Assembly (NCBI GenBank): GCA_016794505.1
Contig: JAEUJZ010000121.1
Coordinates: forward strand, 1-39,358
From: Myxococcales bacterium
GTDB taxonomy: Bacteria > Myxococcota_A > Polyangia > Palsa-1104 > JAEUJZ01
Reading direction: 5' to 3'
DNA: 39,358 bases
The notes beneath the pieces were generated by a model. That model saw only the letters and a program-made list of their open reading frames with translations, ran no database searches and was not told where the DNA came from. The translations under genes and the position numbers were made by a program. Positions 6,843 through 14,834 of this stretch are shown here, piece by piece. Each line of letters starts with the position of its first letter. Positions within the stretch are counted from its first letter, which is position 1.

Positions 6843-6869
6843 GTCTGGTTACTCAGGGTGATAATTCCC
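6843..6869 (-). repeat. Right terminal inverted repeat of the IS1595-family element
   Basis: Exact reverse complement of 3819-3845, ending in ATAATTCCC. Confidence 0.93.
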
Positions 6870-6877
6870 GCAAAACG
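6870..6877. repeat. Right 8-bp target-site duplication
   Basis: GCAAAACG, identical to 3811-3818 and directly abutting the right inverted repeat. It ends 3 bp before the integrase stop codon. Confidence 0.93.
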
Positions 6878-6880
6878 TCT

Positions 6881-7939
6881 CTAGGTCGTCCGAAACTTCA
6901 GTCGATCCATTTCGTCAGCCAGGAAGTCTGGCGCCAGGTGGGCGTAGATCAGCGTCATCTTTACGTCGCTGTGGCCGAGGATTTTTTGCAGGGTCAGGAT
7001 GTTGCCGCCCTGCATGATGAAGTGGGATGCAAAGGTATGACGCAGCGTATGCCAGGGATGCGCGGGCGCACGACAGCCCGCTGTTTGCAGCAAGCGTGGG
7101 AGGCCAAGCTTGTCGTGGGTGTTGTGCATCGAGGAGTCAACGCCACCGATGACAGAAAAAAGGAGTCATGCCGGAGTCACAAGACATTCCTTTTTCCAGT
7201 TCTGCAACATCGGAATGCAGGCGCTGGGAAAACGTAGGGGGCGTGGCTTTCCGCTTTTGGGAGTCGTGCTGTAGCTGCGGGCAACGGTTAGGCATCGCGT
7301 AGCAGCGTCGACGTCCTGCCAGCGCAGGCCCAGAAGCTCGCCTCTGCGCAGGCCGGTGTGGATCGCGAGGTGGGTGCAGGTCCCGAGAAGCTAGCCGGGC
7401 AGAGTGCCGCTCTGTGCGCGCTCCATGGCAGCTCGCAGGATGCGCTCGACTTCGTCGTGACTGAAGAAGTCAATGCTGCTTGGGGCGACGGGTCGCTCGA
7501 CACCGCGCAGCGGATTTCCCGGAATGAGGCACTGGCGCTGCGCCCAGTTGAACAGTGTGGCCATCACCGCCAACGTGATGCGAACACTTGCGGGCGCATG
7601 GGAGCGGCCTGGCGAATCCCGCAAGCGGATGAAGTCCTGGGTCGTAATCGCCTCCGCAGGCTTCGAGCCGAGCGTCGGCAGCGCCCGCCGCAGGTTTTTC
7701 CGCGCATGCGTGCGATAGCGGATGAGATCTTTGATTTTCGGTCGACTGTATTCGCTAAGGAATCGCTCGATCAGCGCCGCGACGGTCAGCGCAGGCGCTG
7801 GCGGCTCGCCGAGATCTGACGACCCGTAAGCGCCATTCGTGGGACGTTCGACCCGAACCGAAGCAGCGGGATCGGGTCCATGGCACGGACGAGCGTGGGG
7901 ACGAAGGTGGCCGCGGTTGTCGATCAGGCGTTGCTTCCC
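6881..7939 (-). pseudogene. Tyrosine recombinase (phage integrase), inactivated by two in-frame stops
   Basis: A single minus-strand frame encodes an integrase in three pieces. The N-terminal core-binding part includes TVAALIERFLSEYSRPK and AVMATLFNWAQRQCLIPGNP. After a TAG at 7391-7393 comes HLAIHTGLRRGELLGLRWQDV, holding the first catalytic Arg. After a TGA at 7166-7168 comes HTLRHTFASHFIMQGG...LQKILGHSDVKMTLIYAHL, with H-x-x-R, the second His and the Tyr nucleophile. All catalytic residues remain, so decay is recent. No good in-frame start is visible upstream, and the 5' limit given is the most upstream possible. The IS1595 element lies immediately 3' of it. Confidence 0.88.
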
Positions 7940-7941
7940 AA

Positions 7942-7974
7942 CTTAAAAATCGGAATGTTGTGAGGTTCCGATTT
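7942..7974 (-). terminator. Probable terminator of the VWA gene
   Basis: Arms AAATCGGAA (7947-7955) and TTCCGATTT (7966-7974) form a 9-bp stem with a 10-nt loop. On the minus strand it ends in a run of five T. It lies 47 nt past the VWA gene stop, at the boundary to the decayed integrase. Confidence 0.6.
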
Positions 7975-8020
7975 CATCCCCTGGTACGTCGGCGGGCACG
8001 TACACGAACGACAGGTCGAG

Positions 8021-9889
8021 CTACTGAATCAGCCGCTTGATCTCGCCCGTGGCAACGTACGAGCCCCCCGCCGATGCTTCCACCACCTCGTCGCAGACAT
8101 ACAGAATCCCCAGCTCGCGAATACTGCGCGGGAAGCGGATGTTCCAGTTGGGGTTGTAGCCGTCGGAGACGACGCGGGCGCGGAGCTTCTTGCCTTCGGG
8201 GACGCACTGGACGAGGACGCCGGTTCCGATTTCGGTGCAAGTCGGCAGATCGGCGGCGGTGGCTGGGACCTTGGCGGCTTTGCTAGAGCTGGCTTTGCGC
8301 GAGCTACCGCCGCTTTTACCCACGGTCTCGCCGGGGCGTAGCAAGCGGCGAATGGTGCCCTGCACGCGATAGAAGCTGCCGTCGTGGCTGGGCAGAACTT
8401 GATCGACCAGATAGGTGACGCCCTCTTCGCGGATGGCGCGGGGAAACTGCACGTTCTTGGTCGGGTCGAAGCCGTCGGCGGTGACGCGAATGCGCAGCTT
8501 GCCGCTGACTTTTTCGCAGCGCAGTGTGATGCCTGTTCCAGGCTCGGTCACCGTCGGCAGGCTGGCCGCTGAGCCACCCGCGGTACCGCGCTGGGCCAGA
8601 TCACCGCGGCTGCGCGTGCCGGCTTGGTACGACTGATCGCGCAGCTCTTTGCGCAGCACGGAATCAAAGCTGCCCTTGCCCAGGCGCTCGGCGAAGTGCG
8701 ACAGCAGCTCGACCTCTTCAGCGAACTCAAACTGGTTGGCAAGCGGGCTGTTGCGCAGCTGCTCGGCCAGCAGTTCCAGCTTGGCAGCGGCCTCTTTGTG
8801 CTGGTTTTTGTCGGCAAGCTCGACGGCCTGTTCTTTGGCCTTGGCGATGCGACGACGGATCGCTTCGGCGGCCACCACCGGATCGGGCGTGGCGCTGGCA
8901 TCGGCTTTGTCGACGGCTTGGCCTTGGATCGTGAGCTGATCGTTTACTTCACGCGCGCCGCCGCTTTCGGGTACGCGATAGCTGAACGCGACGGTCGCAA
9001 GTGGCAGCACGCCGATGGCGCTGGGCTTCACGACCAGATCGATCACCAAGATCTTGTCTTCAATGGCGTAGACATCACCGACGGTGACCGTGTACGTACC
9101 GGCGCTCTCTTGCGTGCGGTATAGGCTGAGCACATCGACTGCACTGACTGCGGGCTGCGGCGTGATCGTCACCTGCAAGTTTTGGCCACAGACCGAGGAC
9201 AGGCCTTCAAGCTCGATGCCAAAGACCTGCGACAGATCTTCGTGCGACTCGATGTAGTAGTAGTTGCCCTCGCCAGCCCGCGCCATGCCGATGAGCAGGT
9301 CTTCGTTGAAGCTGGTGCCAAAGCCCAGCGTCGTCGTGGCGACACCCGAGCCAGCCTTCTGCTGCGCCAGCTTGACCAAGGTCGGCGTATCGGTGGTGCC
9401 GACGTTGGCGTGGCCGTCGGTCAACAAGAGCACGCGGTTCACTTGCTCTTGCGAGAAGTGTTTTTCGACATGCTTACCGCCAGCTTCCCAGCCGCCGCAG
9501 AGGTTGGTGGTGCCGCCGGCCCGCACGCGATCGATGGCGCCGCGAATCGCCGCCTTGTCGGTGACGAAGGTCGGCGCCACCAAGGTGTCGATCTCGTCGT
9601 CGAAGGTGACGACGGACAGGCGATCTTTTTCGCTCAGCTCATCGACCAGTGCTTTGGCCGACTTGATGGCCTGACGCAGCGGCGTGCCACCCATCGAGCC
9701 TGATCGATCGAGTACCAGACTCAAGTTCAACGGCCGGCGTGGCGTTGCATCGGACTTGTCCTTTTTCTCGTCGGCGCCAAAGCGAATCACCAGCGAGACG
9801 GTCGTTGCTTCCCCTGTTGCGATGGCCCCATGGCTTAGGGCGTGCGTAGCTCTCACGGCAAAGTCCCCCCAGAAAGTCGTCCACTGCAC
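8021..9889 (-). CDS. VWA-domain protein with two copies of an uncharacterised C-terminal domain
   Basis: A 622-residue protein with no signal peptide. A von Willebrand A domain spans about 53-230 with an intact MIDAS: DRSGS at 61-65, a Thr in AGGTTNLCGG, and LLLTDGHANVG. A beta-rich region follows, and a helical segment rich in Lys/Glu/Ala lies near 340-420. The C-terminus holds two homologous units of about 74 residues (about 442-515 and 547-621), each with the pattern LPT-T-GTG, C, KLR-RV--DG, P--N--FPR-IRE-G--Y--D-V, GS-Y---G-I-RL. They are separated by a Ser/Lys/Ala-rich linker. Start is GTG 9889 without a clear ribosome binding site. The VWA part probably binds a partner through a divalent metal; the role of the repeated domain is unknown to me. 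Confidence 0.85.
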   Translation of the reverse strand: MQWTTFWGDFAVRATHALSHGAIATGEATTVSLVIRFGADEKKDKSDATPRRPLNLSLVLDRSGSMGGTPLRQAIKSAKALVDELSEKDRLSVVTFDDEIDTLVAPTFVTDKAAIRGAIDRVRAGGTTNLCGGWEAGGKHVEKHFSQEQVNRVLLLTDGHANVGTTDTPTLVKLAQQKAGSGVATTTLGFGTSFNEDLLIGMARAGEGNYYYIESHEDLSQVFGIELEGLSSVCGQNLQVTITPQPAVSAVDVLSLYRTQESAGTYTVTVGDVYAIEDKILVIDLVVKPSAIGVLPLATVAFSYRVPESGGAREVNDQLTIQGQAVDKADASATPDPVVAAEAIRRRIAKAKEQAVELADKNQHKEAAAKLELLAEQLRNSPLANQFEFAEEVELLSHFAERLGKGSFDSVLRKELRDQSYQAGTRSRGDLAQRGTAGGSAASLPTVTEPGTGITLRCEKVSGKLRIRVTADGFDPTKNVQFPRAIREEGVTYLVDQVLPSHDGSFYRVQGTIRRLLRPGETVGKSGGSSRKASSSKAAKVPATAADLPTCTEIGTGVLVQCVPEGKKLRARVVSDGYNPNWNIRFPRSIRELGILYVCDEVVEASAGGSYVATGEIKRLIQ

Positions 9890-10040
9890 ACGCGCAGATG
9901 CGCGGTCTGGGTAGCGTATCAGGATTTGCTAGCGGGCGGGTTGACGGCTTCGGCGGCCGATTCCCGTCGAGAACGAGCCCGCTGAGAGCGGTGGAAGTTG
10001 GGCCAGACGGCGAAGCAAAAAGGCAAGCGAGTGCGAGGAC

Positions 10041-11012
10041 TTACAGCACCGCTCCATGGTGAAAGTTGAGCTGTCGGCTGCGCCCATCGAGCGTAACGCC
10101 GACCCCCAATGGCACCGCGCGATTCCGTTCGCCATGACCCAGCGGCATGCCTGTCCAGGCGGGAATGCCGATGTGGCGAGCTCGCTCGGCGATGACCTGC
10201 AGTGCATCCGGTGGATCGCTGGCGTCTGCATGAGGGACACTCGGTCGCTGACAGCGAACCAGATCGCCGACAAGCAAGGCGACGACATCGCGCAGCAGGC
10301 CAGCCATAGCCAACTGGGTCAGGGCGCGATCGATGCGATACGGCGCCTCGCCCACTTCTTCGAGCAGCAAGATCACCGGCTCACCAGGGGTCAGCGCGGC
10401 CGCGAGCGGCGTTCCGCAGAGGCGCGACAGCAGCTCAAGATTGCCGCCAAGCAAGCGCCCATGGACGGTGCTGCGATCCGATGAGAGCGGCGTCAGATCG
10501 ACCACAGGGGGCGGCGGGCCGGGATCTTCGAGCAGCGCCCAAAGAGCCTGCACATCGGCATCCGCGAGCTCGCCAAGCTGCGTGACTACCGGACCGTGAA
10601 TCGACACCTGCTGGCGCAGGGCACACAGCGCATGCAGCACCGTGATGTCCGAAAATCCGATGAGCGGAGCCGCAGCACACGCATGCGGATCGGACGCCAT
10701 CGCCGCAAGCTGCGACGTAAGCCGCAGCAAGCCATAGCCACCGCGGGCACAGATCACGGCGTGTGACACGGGGTCAGACAGGGCCCAGCGAAGCTCTGCC
10801 AAGCGTCGCCCATCGTCGCCGGCCAGAAAGCCGAGACGGCTGAGCGTGCCGGGGGAATCACGCGGCGTATAGCGTGTAGCCAAGCGAGTAAGCCCGCGCA
10901 GATAGCGCTCTTGCGGCACGGGCCCGGATGGCGCGATGACGGCCATGGCATCGCCAGGGGCTAAGCGCGGCGCGCGTCGATACGGCTCGATGCGAGGGAG
11001 CATGGACTGCAC
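10041..11012 (-). CDS. LD-carboxypeptidase-like S66 peptidase (LdcA/MccF family)
   Basis: A 323-residue cytoplasmic-type protein of the S66 family, which cleaves the terminal D-alanine of murein tetrapeptides during peptidoglycan recycling, or processes microcin-type substrates (MccF branch). The start segment is AVIAPSGPV, followed by AVICARGGYG and then GFSDIT near residue 120, holding the serine nucleophile. LLEEVGEAPYRIDR with the catalytic Glu lies near 217 and MPLGHG with the His near 292, so the Ser-Glu-His triad appears complete. Length fits the family. Start may be GTG 11012 or ATG 11003; neither has a clear ribosome binding site. The downstream VWA gene has the same direction but is 150 bp away. 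Confidence 0.9.
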   Translation of the reverse strand: MQSMLPRIEPYRRAPRLAPGDAMAVIAPSGPVPQERYLRGLTRLATRYTPRDSPGTLSRLGFLAGDDGRRLAELRWALSDPVSHAVICARGGYGLLRLTSQLAAMASDPHACAAAPLIGFSDITVLHALCALRQQVSIHGPVVTQLGELADADVQALWALLEDPGPPPPVVDLTPLSSDRSTVHGRLLGGNLELLSRLCGTPLAAALTPGEPVILLLEEVGEAPYRIDRALTQLAMAGLLRDVVALLVGDLVRCQRPSVPHADASDPPDALQVIAERARHIGIPAWTGMPLGHGERNRAVPLGVGVTLDGRSRQLNFHHGAVL

Positions 11013-11093
11013 GGTATCGCGGTCCTGCGGTGCCTGGCAAAAGTCGCGTGTGGGACCGGTGCAGCGCGTGACGGAACACGCGGGCTACGACAG

Positions 11094-11795
11094 CTACGAC
11101 AAGCGCACGAGCAGGCCCTGAGCCGCTTGTTTCAGCTCGGCATCGTGCGTGGTCTCGACGATGTAACGCAGCTTGCCGCACAAGGCGCGGCTGCGCTTGG
11201 GCACGTGCTGTCGGTCCAGAAGCTGCGCGATGCGCGTGATGGCTTCGCTGATGCGGCTCTCGCGCTCGTGCTCAAGAAGCTGTTCCAGGACCTCGTGATC
11301 GTCGGGCAAGGGAAAGCGCAGCAGGAACTTGTCGGCGGCACGCGTGATCTCGCCGCGACCGATGGCCTCGACGAGCTTTTTGCGCAGCTGGGTTCGATCT
11401 TCGGCCAGCTTGCCCACGACCTTCTTTTTTCCAGCGGCTGCTTTGGCATCGGCCGTCGCTGTAGAGCTTGAATCCGGTGCTTGTGCGCTGCCGCTCGACG
11501 ATACGGCGGGGGCGTTGGCTGCCGCGGTCGACGTCGCTGCGGACGCTCCGGCCGTGGCTGAACCCGACGGAGCCGCTGAGCCATTCCGCGTCGTCAGGTT
11601 GAGCTTGTCGGCCAGCTTGCCCAGCTCTCCTTTTTCAAATGCCGCTTCCAAGGCCGCGCGATACTGCTTCTGACGCGCTTCCTCTTGCGTGGGGGGCAGA
11701 CCGCTGCGCCCGCCACCGTTTGCGCCGTGTCCGACGCTGTCGCGACGCTTGTCGATCTCTCGCCAAGACAGTTTGGGGCGATCATCGCTTGCCAT
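11094..11795 (-). CDS. Conserved-type hypothetical protein with low-complexity middle
   Basis: A 233-residue soluble protein I cannot assign. The N-terminal 70 residues (RPKLSWREIDKRRDS, then EEARQKQYRAALEAAFEKGELGKLADKL) are charged and helical. Residues about 72-120 are an Ala/Ser/Thr-rich linker. The C-terminal 110 residues form a compact helical region (KLVEAIGRGEITRAADKFLLRF, LLEHERESRISEAITRI). A similar start motif, RPKLSW..ID, is familiar from uncharacterised myxobacterial proteins. It lies between gpsA and the S66 peptidase in the same direction. Confidence 0.7.
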   Translation of the reverse strand: MASDDRPKLSWREIDKRRDSVGHGANGGGRSGLPPTQEEARQKQYRAALEAAFEKGELGKLADKLNLTTRNGSAAPSGSATAGASAATSTAAANAPAVSSSGSAQAPDSSSTATADAKAAAGKKKVVGKLAEDRTQLRKKLVEAIGRGEITRAADKFLLRFPLPDDHEVLEQLLEHERESRISEAITRIAQLLDRQHVPKRSRALCGKLRYIVETTHDAELKQAAQGLLVRLS

Positions 11796-11875
11796 GGAAA
11801 ACCTTTGCCGTCTGTTCCTTGCTGGAATGGAAAATGTCCGCGAATCGCGAGCGAAAAGCGGCTGCGTCGTGGGCG

Positions 11876-12892
11876 TCAGCCCAGCTCGTGCCGTGGTGGC
11901 CGTCCCAACAGATCCGACATGATCTGGCGCACGGGTCGGTCCTCATACAGCACGCGATAGATGGCCTGGCTGATTGGCATCTCGATACCCGTTCGCTGGG
12001 CCAGGTCGTGTACAGAGCGCGTGGTCTTGACGCCCTCGGCCACTTGCCGCATTTCGGCCAGGGCTTGCGAAAGCGTCTTGCCTTGCCCAAGCAGCAGACC
12101 ACAGGTGCGGTTGCGGCTCTGCGGGCCATTGCAGGTCAGTACCAAGTCGCCCATGCCTGCCAAGCCGGCCAGAGTCAAGGGGTTGGCTCCCAGGCGCACG
12201 GCGAGCCGCGAGATCTCGGCCAGGCCTCGTGTGATCAGCGCGGCCCGCGTGTTGTGACCAAAGCCCAGTCCTTCAGCCATGCCGCAGGCGATGGCGATGA
12301 CGTTCTTCACCGCTCCACCGATCTCGACCCCGATGACATCGTCGGATGTGTACACGCGAAACGCGCCGGTCTGAAACGCTTGCTGCACAAGCTCGGCCGT
12401 GCCGCGCTGCTCAGCGGCCGAGACGACAGCGGTGGGCTGTCCTTCGGCAGTCTCACGCGCGAAGCTAGGACCCGAGAGCACGGCCAAGCGACTGTGCAGC
12501 GCCGCGGGCAGGGCCTGCTTCATCACTTCGATCATCGGGCTCAGCGATTCGTTTTCGATGCCTTTGCTGGCCGTCACGACCACCGCCTGCGCTGGCAGCT
12601 TGGCTGCAATACCGCCCAAGACCTCGCGCGTGGTGTGCGAAGGCACCACCGATACGACAAGCGTCGGCTGGTCCGTCGGCAGCGCCGCGATGGCCTGCCC
12701 CAGATCGGGCTGTACGCGCAGGCTGGCGGGCAGCGTCAGGCCGGGCAGGTAACGCGCATTCTCCCGTCGCTGTTCGATGTCGGCAAGCTGACCCGCATCG
12801 CGCCCCCATAGGGTCACGGCGTGGCCACCTTGGCACAACACACAGGCCAAGGCAGTCCCCCAGCTTCCGGATCCAAGAACGATGGCTTCCAT
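11876..12892 (-). CDS. gpsA: Glycerol-3-phosphate dehydrogenase [NAD(P)+]
   Basis: A 338-residue enzyme that reduces dihydroxyacetone phosphate to sn-glycerol-3-phosphate for phospholipid synthesis, in the cytoplasm. The dinucleotide-binding motif GSGSWGT is at residues 7-13, the NAD-fold continues with VTLWGRD and ENARYLPG, and SKGIE is present. The catalytic Lys is in GGAVKNVIAIA near residue 196, followed by GLGFGHNTRAALITRGL and GMGDLVLTC, all family hallmarks. Length is normal. Upstream, transcribed in the same direction, is the hydantoinase-like gene, about 200 bp away. Confidence 0.97.
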   Translation of the reverse strand: MEAIVLGSGSWGTALACVLCQGGHAVTLWGRDAGQLADIEQRRENARYLPGLTLPASLRVQPDLGQAIAALPTDQPTLVVSVVPSHTTREVLGGIAAKLPAQAVVVTASKGIENESLSPMIEVMKQALPAALHSRLAVLSGPSFARETAEGQPTAVVSAAEQRGTAELVQQAFQTGAFRVYTSDDVIGVEIGGAVKNVIAIACGMAEGLGFGHNTRAALITRGLAEISRLAVRLGANPLTLAGLAGMGDLVLTCNGPQSRNRTCGLLLGQGKTLSQALAEMRQVAEGVKTTRSVHDLAQRTGIEMPISQAIYRVLYEDRPVRQIMSDLLGRPPRHELG

Positions 12893-13098
12893 AGACGGTC
12901 CTATGCGCTGTCGCGTTGCGTGAGTAGTAGGGAGGGCGGTGACGGGTGAAGCGGACTACGCTAGGGGGCCAGGATATCAAAAGCGAGGGCGGACTTGGAA
13001 GGCGAAGTTTTCCGCGGCAGGTCGAGGGCGCTTTCTGCGCGGGGTGCGGGGATGCGTCGCTCTGGTTTTCAGGGCGGGCATCGGCTGCGTCAAGAGAT

Positions 13099-14766
13099 CT
13101 ACGGCGAGAGCGGCTGACGCAGGCGAACCTGCACGATCTCGACAGGACACTCGGGAAGAGAGAAGCCGTAGACGCGCTGGTGTTCGGCTACGAAGCGGAC
13201 CACGAGATCACTTGCGGCTCGGCTCGCGGGGCCGCCGGTCCCAATGCCACGCAAGGACAGCATGCCCAGCTGTCCTTGATAGCGAAGCTCGGCTGTCCAC
13301 TCGGGATCAGGCCAGGTCGCGTGGCTCGATCGCGCTGGCTCGGGGATTGACGCCATGATCTCGTCGCGCATGCGCTGCAGGTGGGCCGCGATGAGGCCGC
13401 TGTGCTGCGCGCCCGATGCTTCGACGAAAAGAGGCGTGACCCGCTCGGCAACTGCACGAGCTCGCAGGGCTGCAAGGCTCAGCACGTCCAACCAGCCTGC
13501 CTGCACCAGCGAAAGGGACGCGTCTGTGGGCAGGGCGTGTGCAGCGTCGCTGGCAGTCCCGGCGTCCTGCGCTGCGGCCAGCCGATACCCGTACGCCGCC
13601 GCCAGGGTCTGCACGGCCGAGTGCGCTGCGGTCGGATCAGACATCGCTGCGGGAAAAAGCGCAGCGGACAGCGCGGGAAGCTCGCAGGGAATTCCCAGAC
13701 ACAGGGCGGCATGTACCGCGGGCCACCCCGGCTCGTGGTGGTTGCACAGCGCCGCGAGCGACAGGCCCACAGCCAGCCGCGAGGGCAGGGCTTCGTCGCG
13801 CTGCGGCATCGCGGGCTCGTCGCGGATCAGGCACACAAAGCGGTCGCGGCCTGCGCTTGCTGTCGCCACGCGCGAAACCCCGATCAGGCCCGCCGCGATC
13901 GGCGCCACGATCTGTTGCCAGGCCGGGACCTGCTCGCTAGGCGCAAAGATTCCGTCGCTGCGCAGGGTCAGAAAGCGGGCGGGCTGGCCTGCCGGAACGC
14001 CGGCCCGAAGTCCGCCCAGATCGGCCTCACAGGACGAGGCCAGGGCTGCGCTCAGCACGGCTGCACGCGTTCGCAGGCGCTCGTCTCCACCGCCGTGCTG
14101 CAGAGCAAGCTGCGTCGCAGACGGCACCACCAAGAAGCCCTCGCGCTGCAGAGCCTGGGCTAGATCGTGCTCGGGCTGAAGACTGCGCGGGCTATGCATG
14201 AGCGCAAGGGCCGCGGCAGGAACCGATAGAGCGCGCAGCGCCTGCACCAGCCTGGGCAGCGCGTCGGCAGACAGCGACTGCACGAGCGCCCCGGATGCAT
14301 CCTGCCGAATCGGCACGGGCAGGACATTTTCGGCCGGACACAGCTTTCTGAGCTCGTATCCCGAGAGCAGCTCGGCTGCATCACCGACCCAGGGAAACCA
14401 AGGGCTTGACGGATCGTGCGTCGCGCTGCTCAACGAGGTCGTTCCGCGCAGGCTGGCGTGCAGCGCTTGTTGCAAGCCGGTGGGCGCCAGCAGAGCCACC
14501 TGGGGCAGCTCATGCCGTCGCAAGCGCGCGAGCGGACGCAGGTTGATGAGCGCCAGATCCAGTGGCGCAGCAGGGTTCCGTTCACCCGGTGGAACCAGCG
14601 TGTCGAGCACCTGGGCCAGCGCTGCAGGCAGTGAGTCGGGCGGCGCGCGTCGCGGATCGAGGACCGCGTAGGCTGGTCGCTGCCGGCCGTCTGGAAGCAG
14701 GCGCGTGGCCACCAGCCACTCGTCGGAAAGCAGCAAGCCGACGCGGATAGGAAGGTCTCGTTGCAT
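13099..14766 (-). CDS. Degenerate hydantoinase-A/5-oxoprolinase-like protein
   Basis: This 555-residue protein resembles HyuA-type subunits but has lost their hallmarks. The C-terminus (ELRYQGQLGMLSLRGI, FVAEHQRVYGFSLPECPVEIVQVRLR) is a clear match to the end of HyuA/oxoprolinase proteins. ALMHSPRSLQPEHDLAQALQ matches the central region with its arginine-containing loop, and LRSDGIF the position of the usual QSNGG. The N-terminus VGLLLSDEWLVATRLLPDG aligns with the nucleotide-binding start but lacks the DxGGTxTD signature, as does the second such site. It is shorter than the usual 650-700. GGAG lies 7 nt before the ATG. It probably is not a hydantoinase; a structural or regulatory role is possible. 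Confidence 0.7.
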   Translation of the reverse strand: MQRDLPIRVGLLLSDEWLVATRLLPDGRQRPAYAVLDPRRAPPDSLPAALAQVLDTLVPPGERNPAAPLDLALINLRPLARLRRHELPQVALLAPTGLQQALHASLRGTTSLSSATHDPSSPWFPWVGDAAELLSGYELRKLCPAENVLPVPIRQDASGALVQSLSADALPRLVQALRALSVPAAALALMHSPRSLQPEHDLAQALQREGFLVVPSATQLALQHGGGDERLRTRAAVLSAALASSCEADLGGLRAGVPAGQPARFLTLRSDGIFAPSEQVPAWQQIVAPIAAGLIGVSRVATASAGRDRFVCLIRDEPAMPQRDEALPSRLAVGLSLAALCNHHEPGWPAVHAALCLGIPCELPALSAALFPAAMSDPTAAHSAVQTLAAAYGYRLAAAQDAGTASDAAHALPTDASLSLVQAGWLDVLSLAALRARAVAERVTPLFVEASGAQHSGLIAAHLQRMRDEIMASIPEPARSSHATWPDPEWTAELRYQGQLGMLSLRGIGTGGPASRAASDLVVRFVAEHQRVYGFSLPECPVEIVQVRLRQPLSP

Positions 14767-14834
14767 GCACGCTCCGCGGGGTGAACTCTAAACGGAAGGC
14801 TCTGACCTGGTCAGAGCGACAGAGCCCAACGCGA

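Larger units (their letters stand above)
3819..6869. mobile_element. Complete IS1595-family transposon with passenger genes (3,051 bp)
   Basis: The ends are 27-bp perfect inverted repeats (3819-3845 and 6843-6869, starting GGGAATTATCACCC) and the element is bounded by the 8-bp duplication GCAAAACG, the size of duplication known for IS1595-family insertions. The transposase at 5829-6761 is of the ISXO2-like IS1595 type. A bare IS1595 element is around 1 kb or slightly more; this one carries about 2 kb of extra DNA: an XRE regulator, two small plus-strand genes, a structured leader with a micro-ORF, and a small gene coupled to the transposase. It inserted 3 bp beyond the stop codon of the tyrosine integrase pseudogene. 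Perfect ends, an exact duplication and an intact transposase suggest recent, possibly continuing, mobility. Confidence 0.93.

Noticed and set aside
7166..7393. Recoding (selenocysteine or pyrrolysine) at the integrase stops
   Set aside because: Integrases are not known to use recoding, two different stops occur, no start is found, and no recoding structure is evident; decay is simpler.
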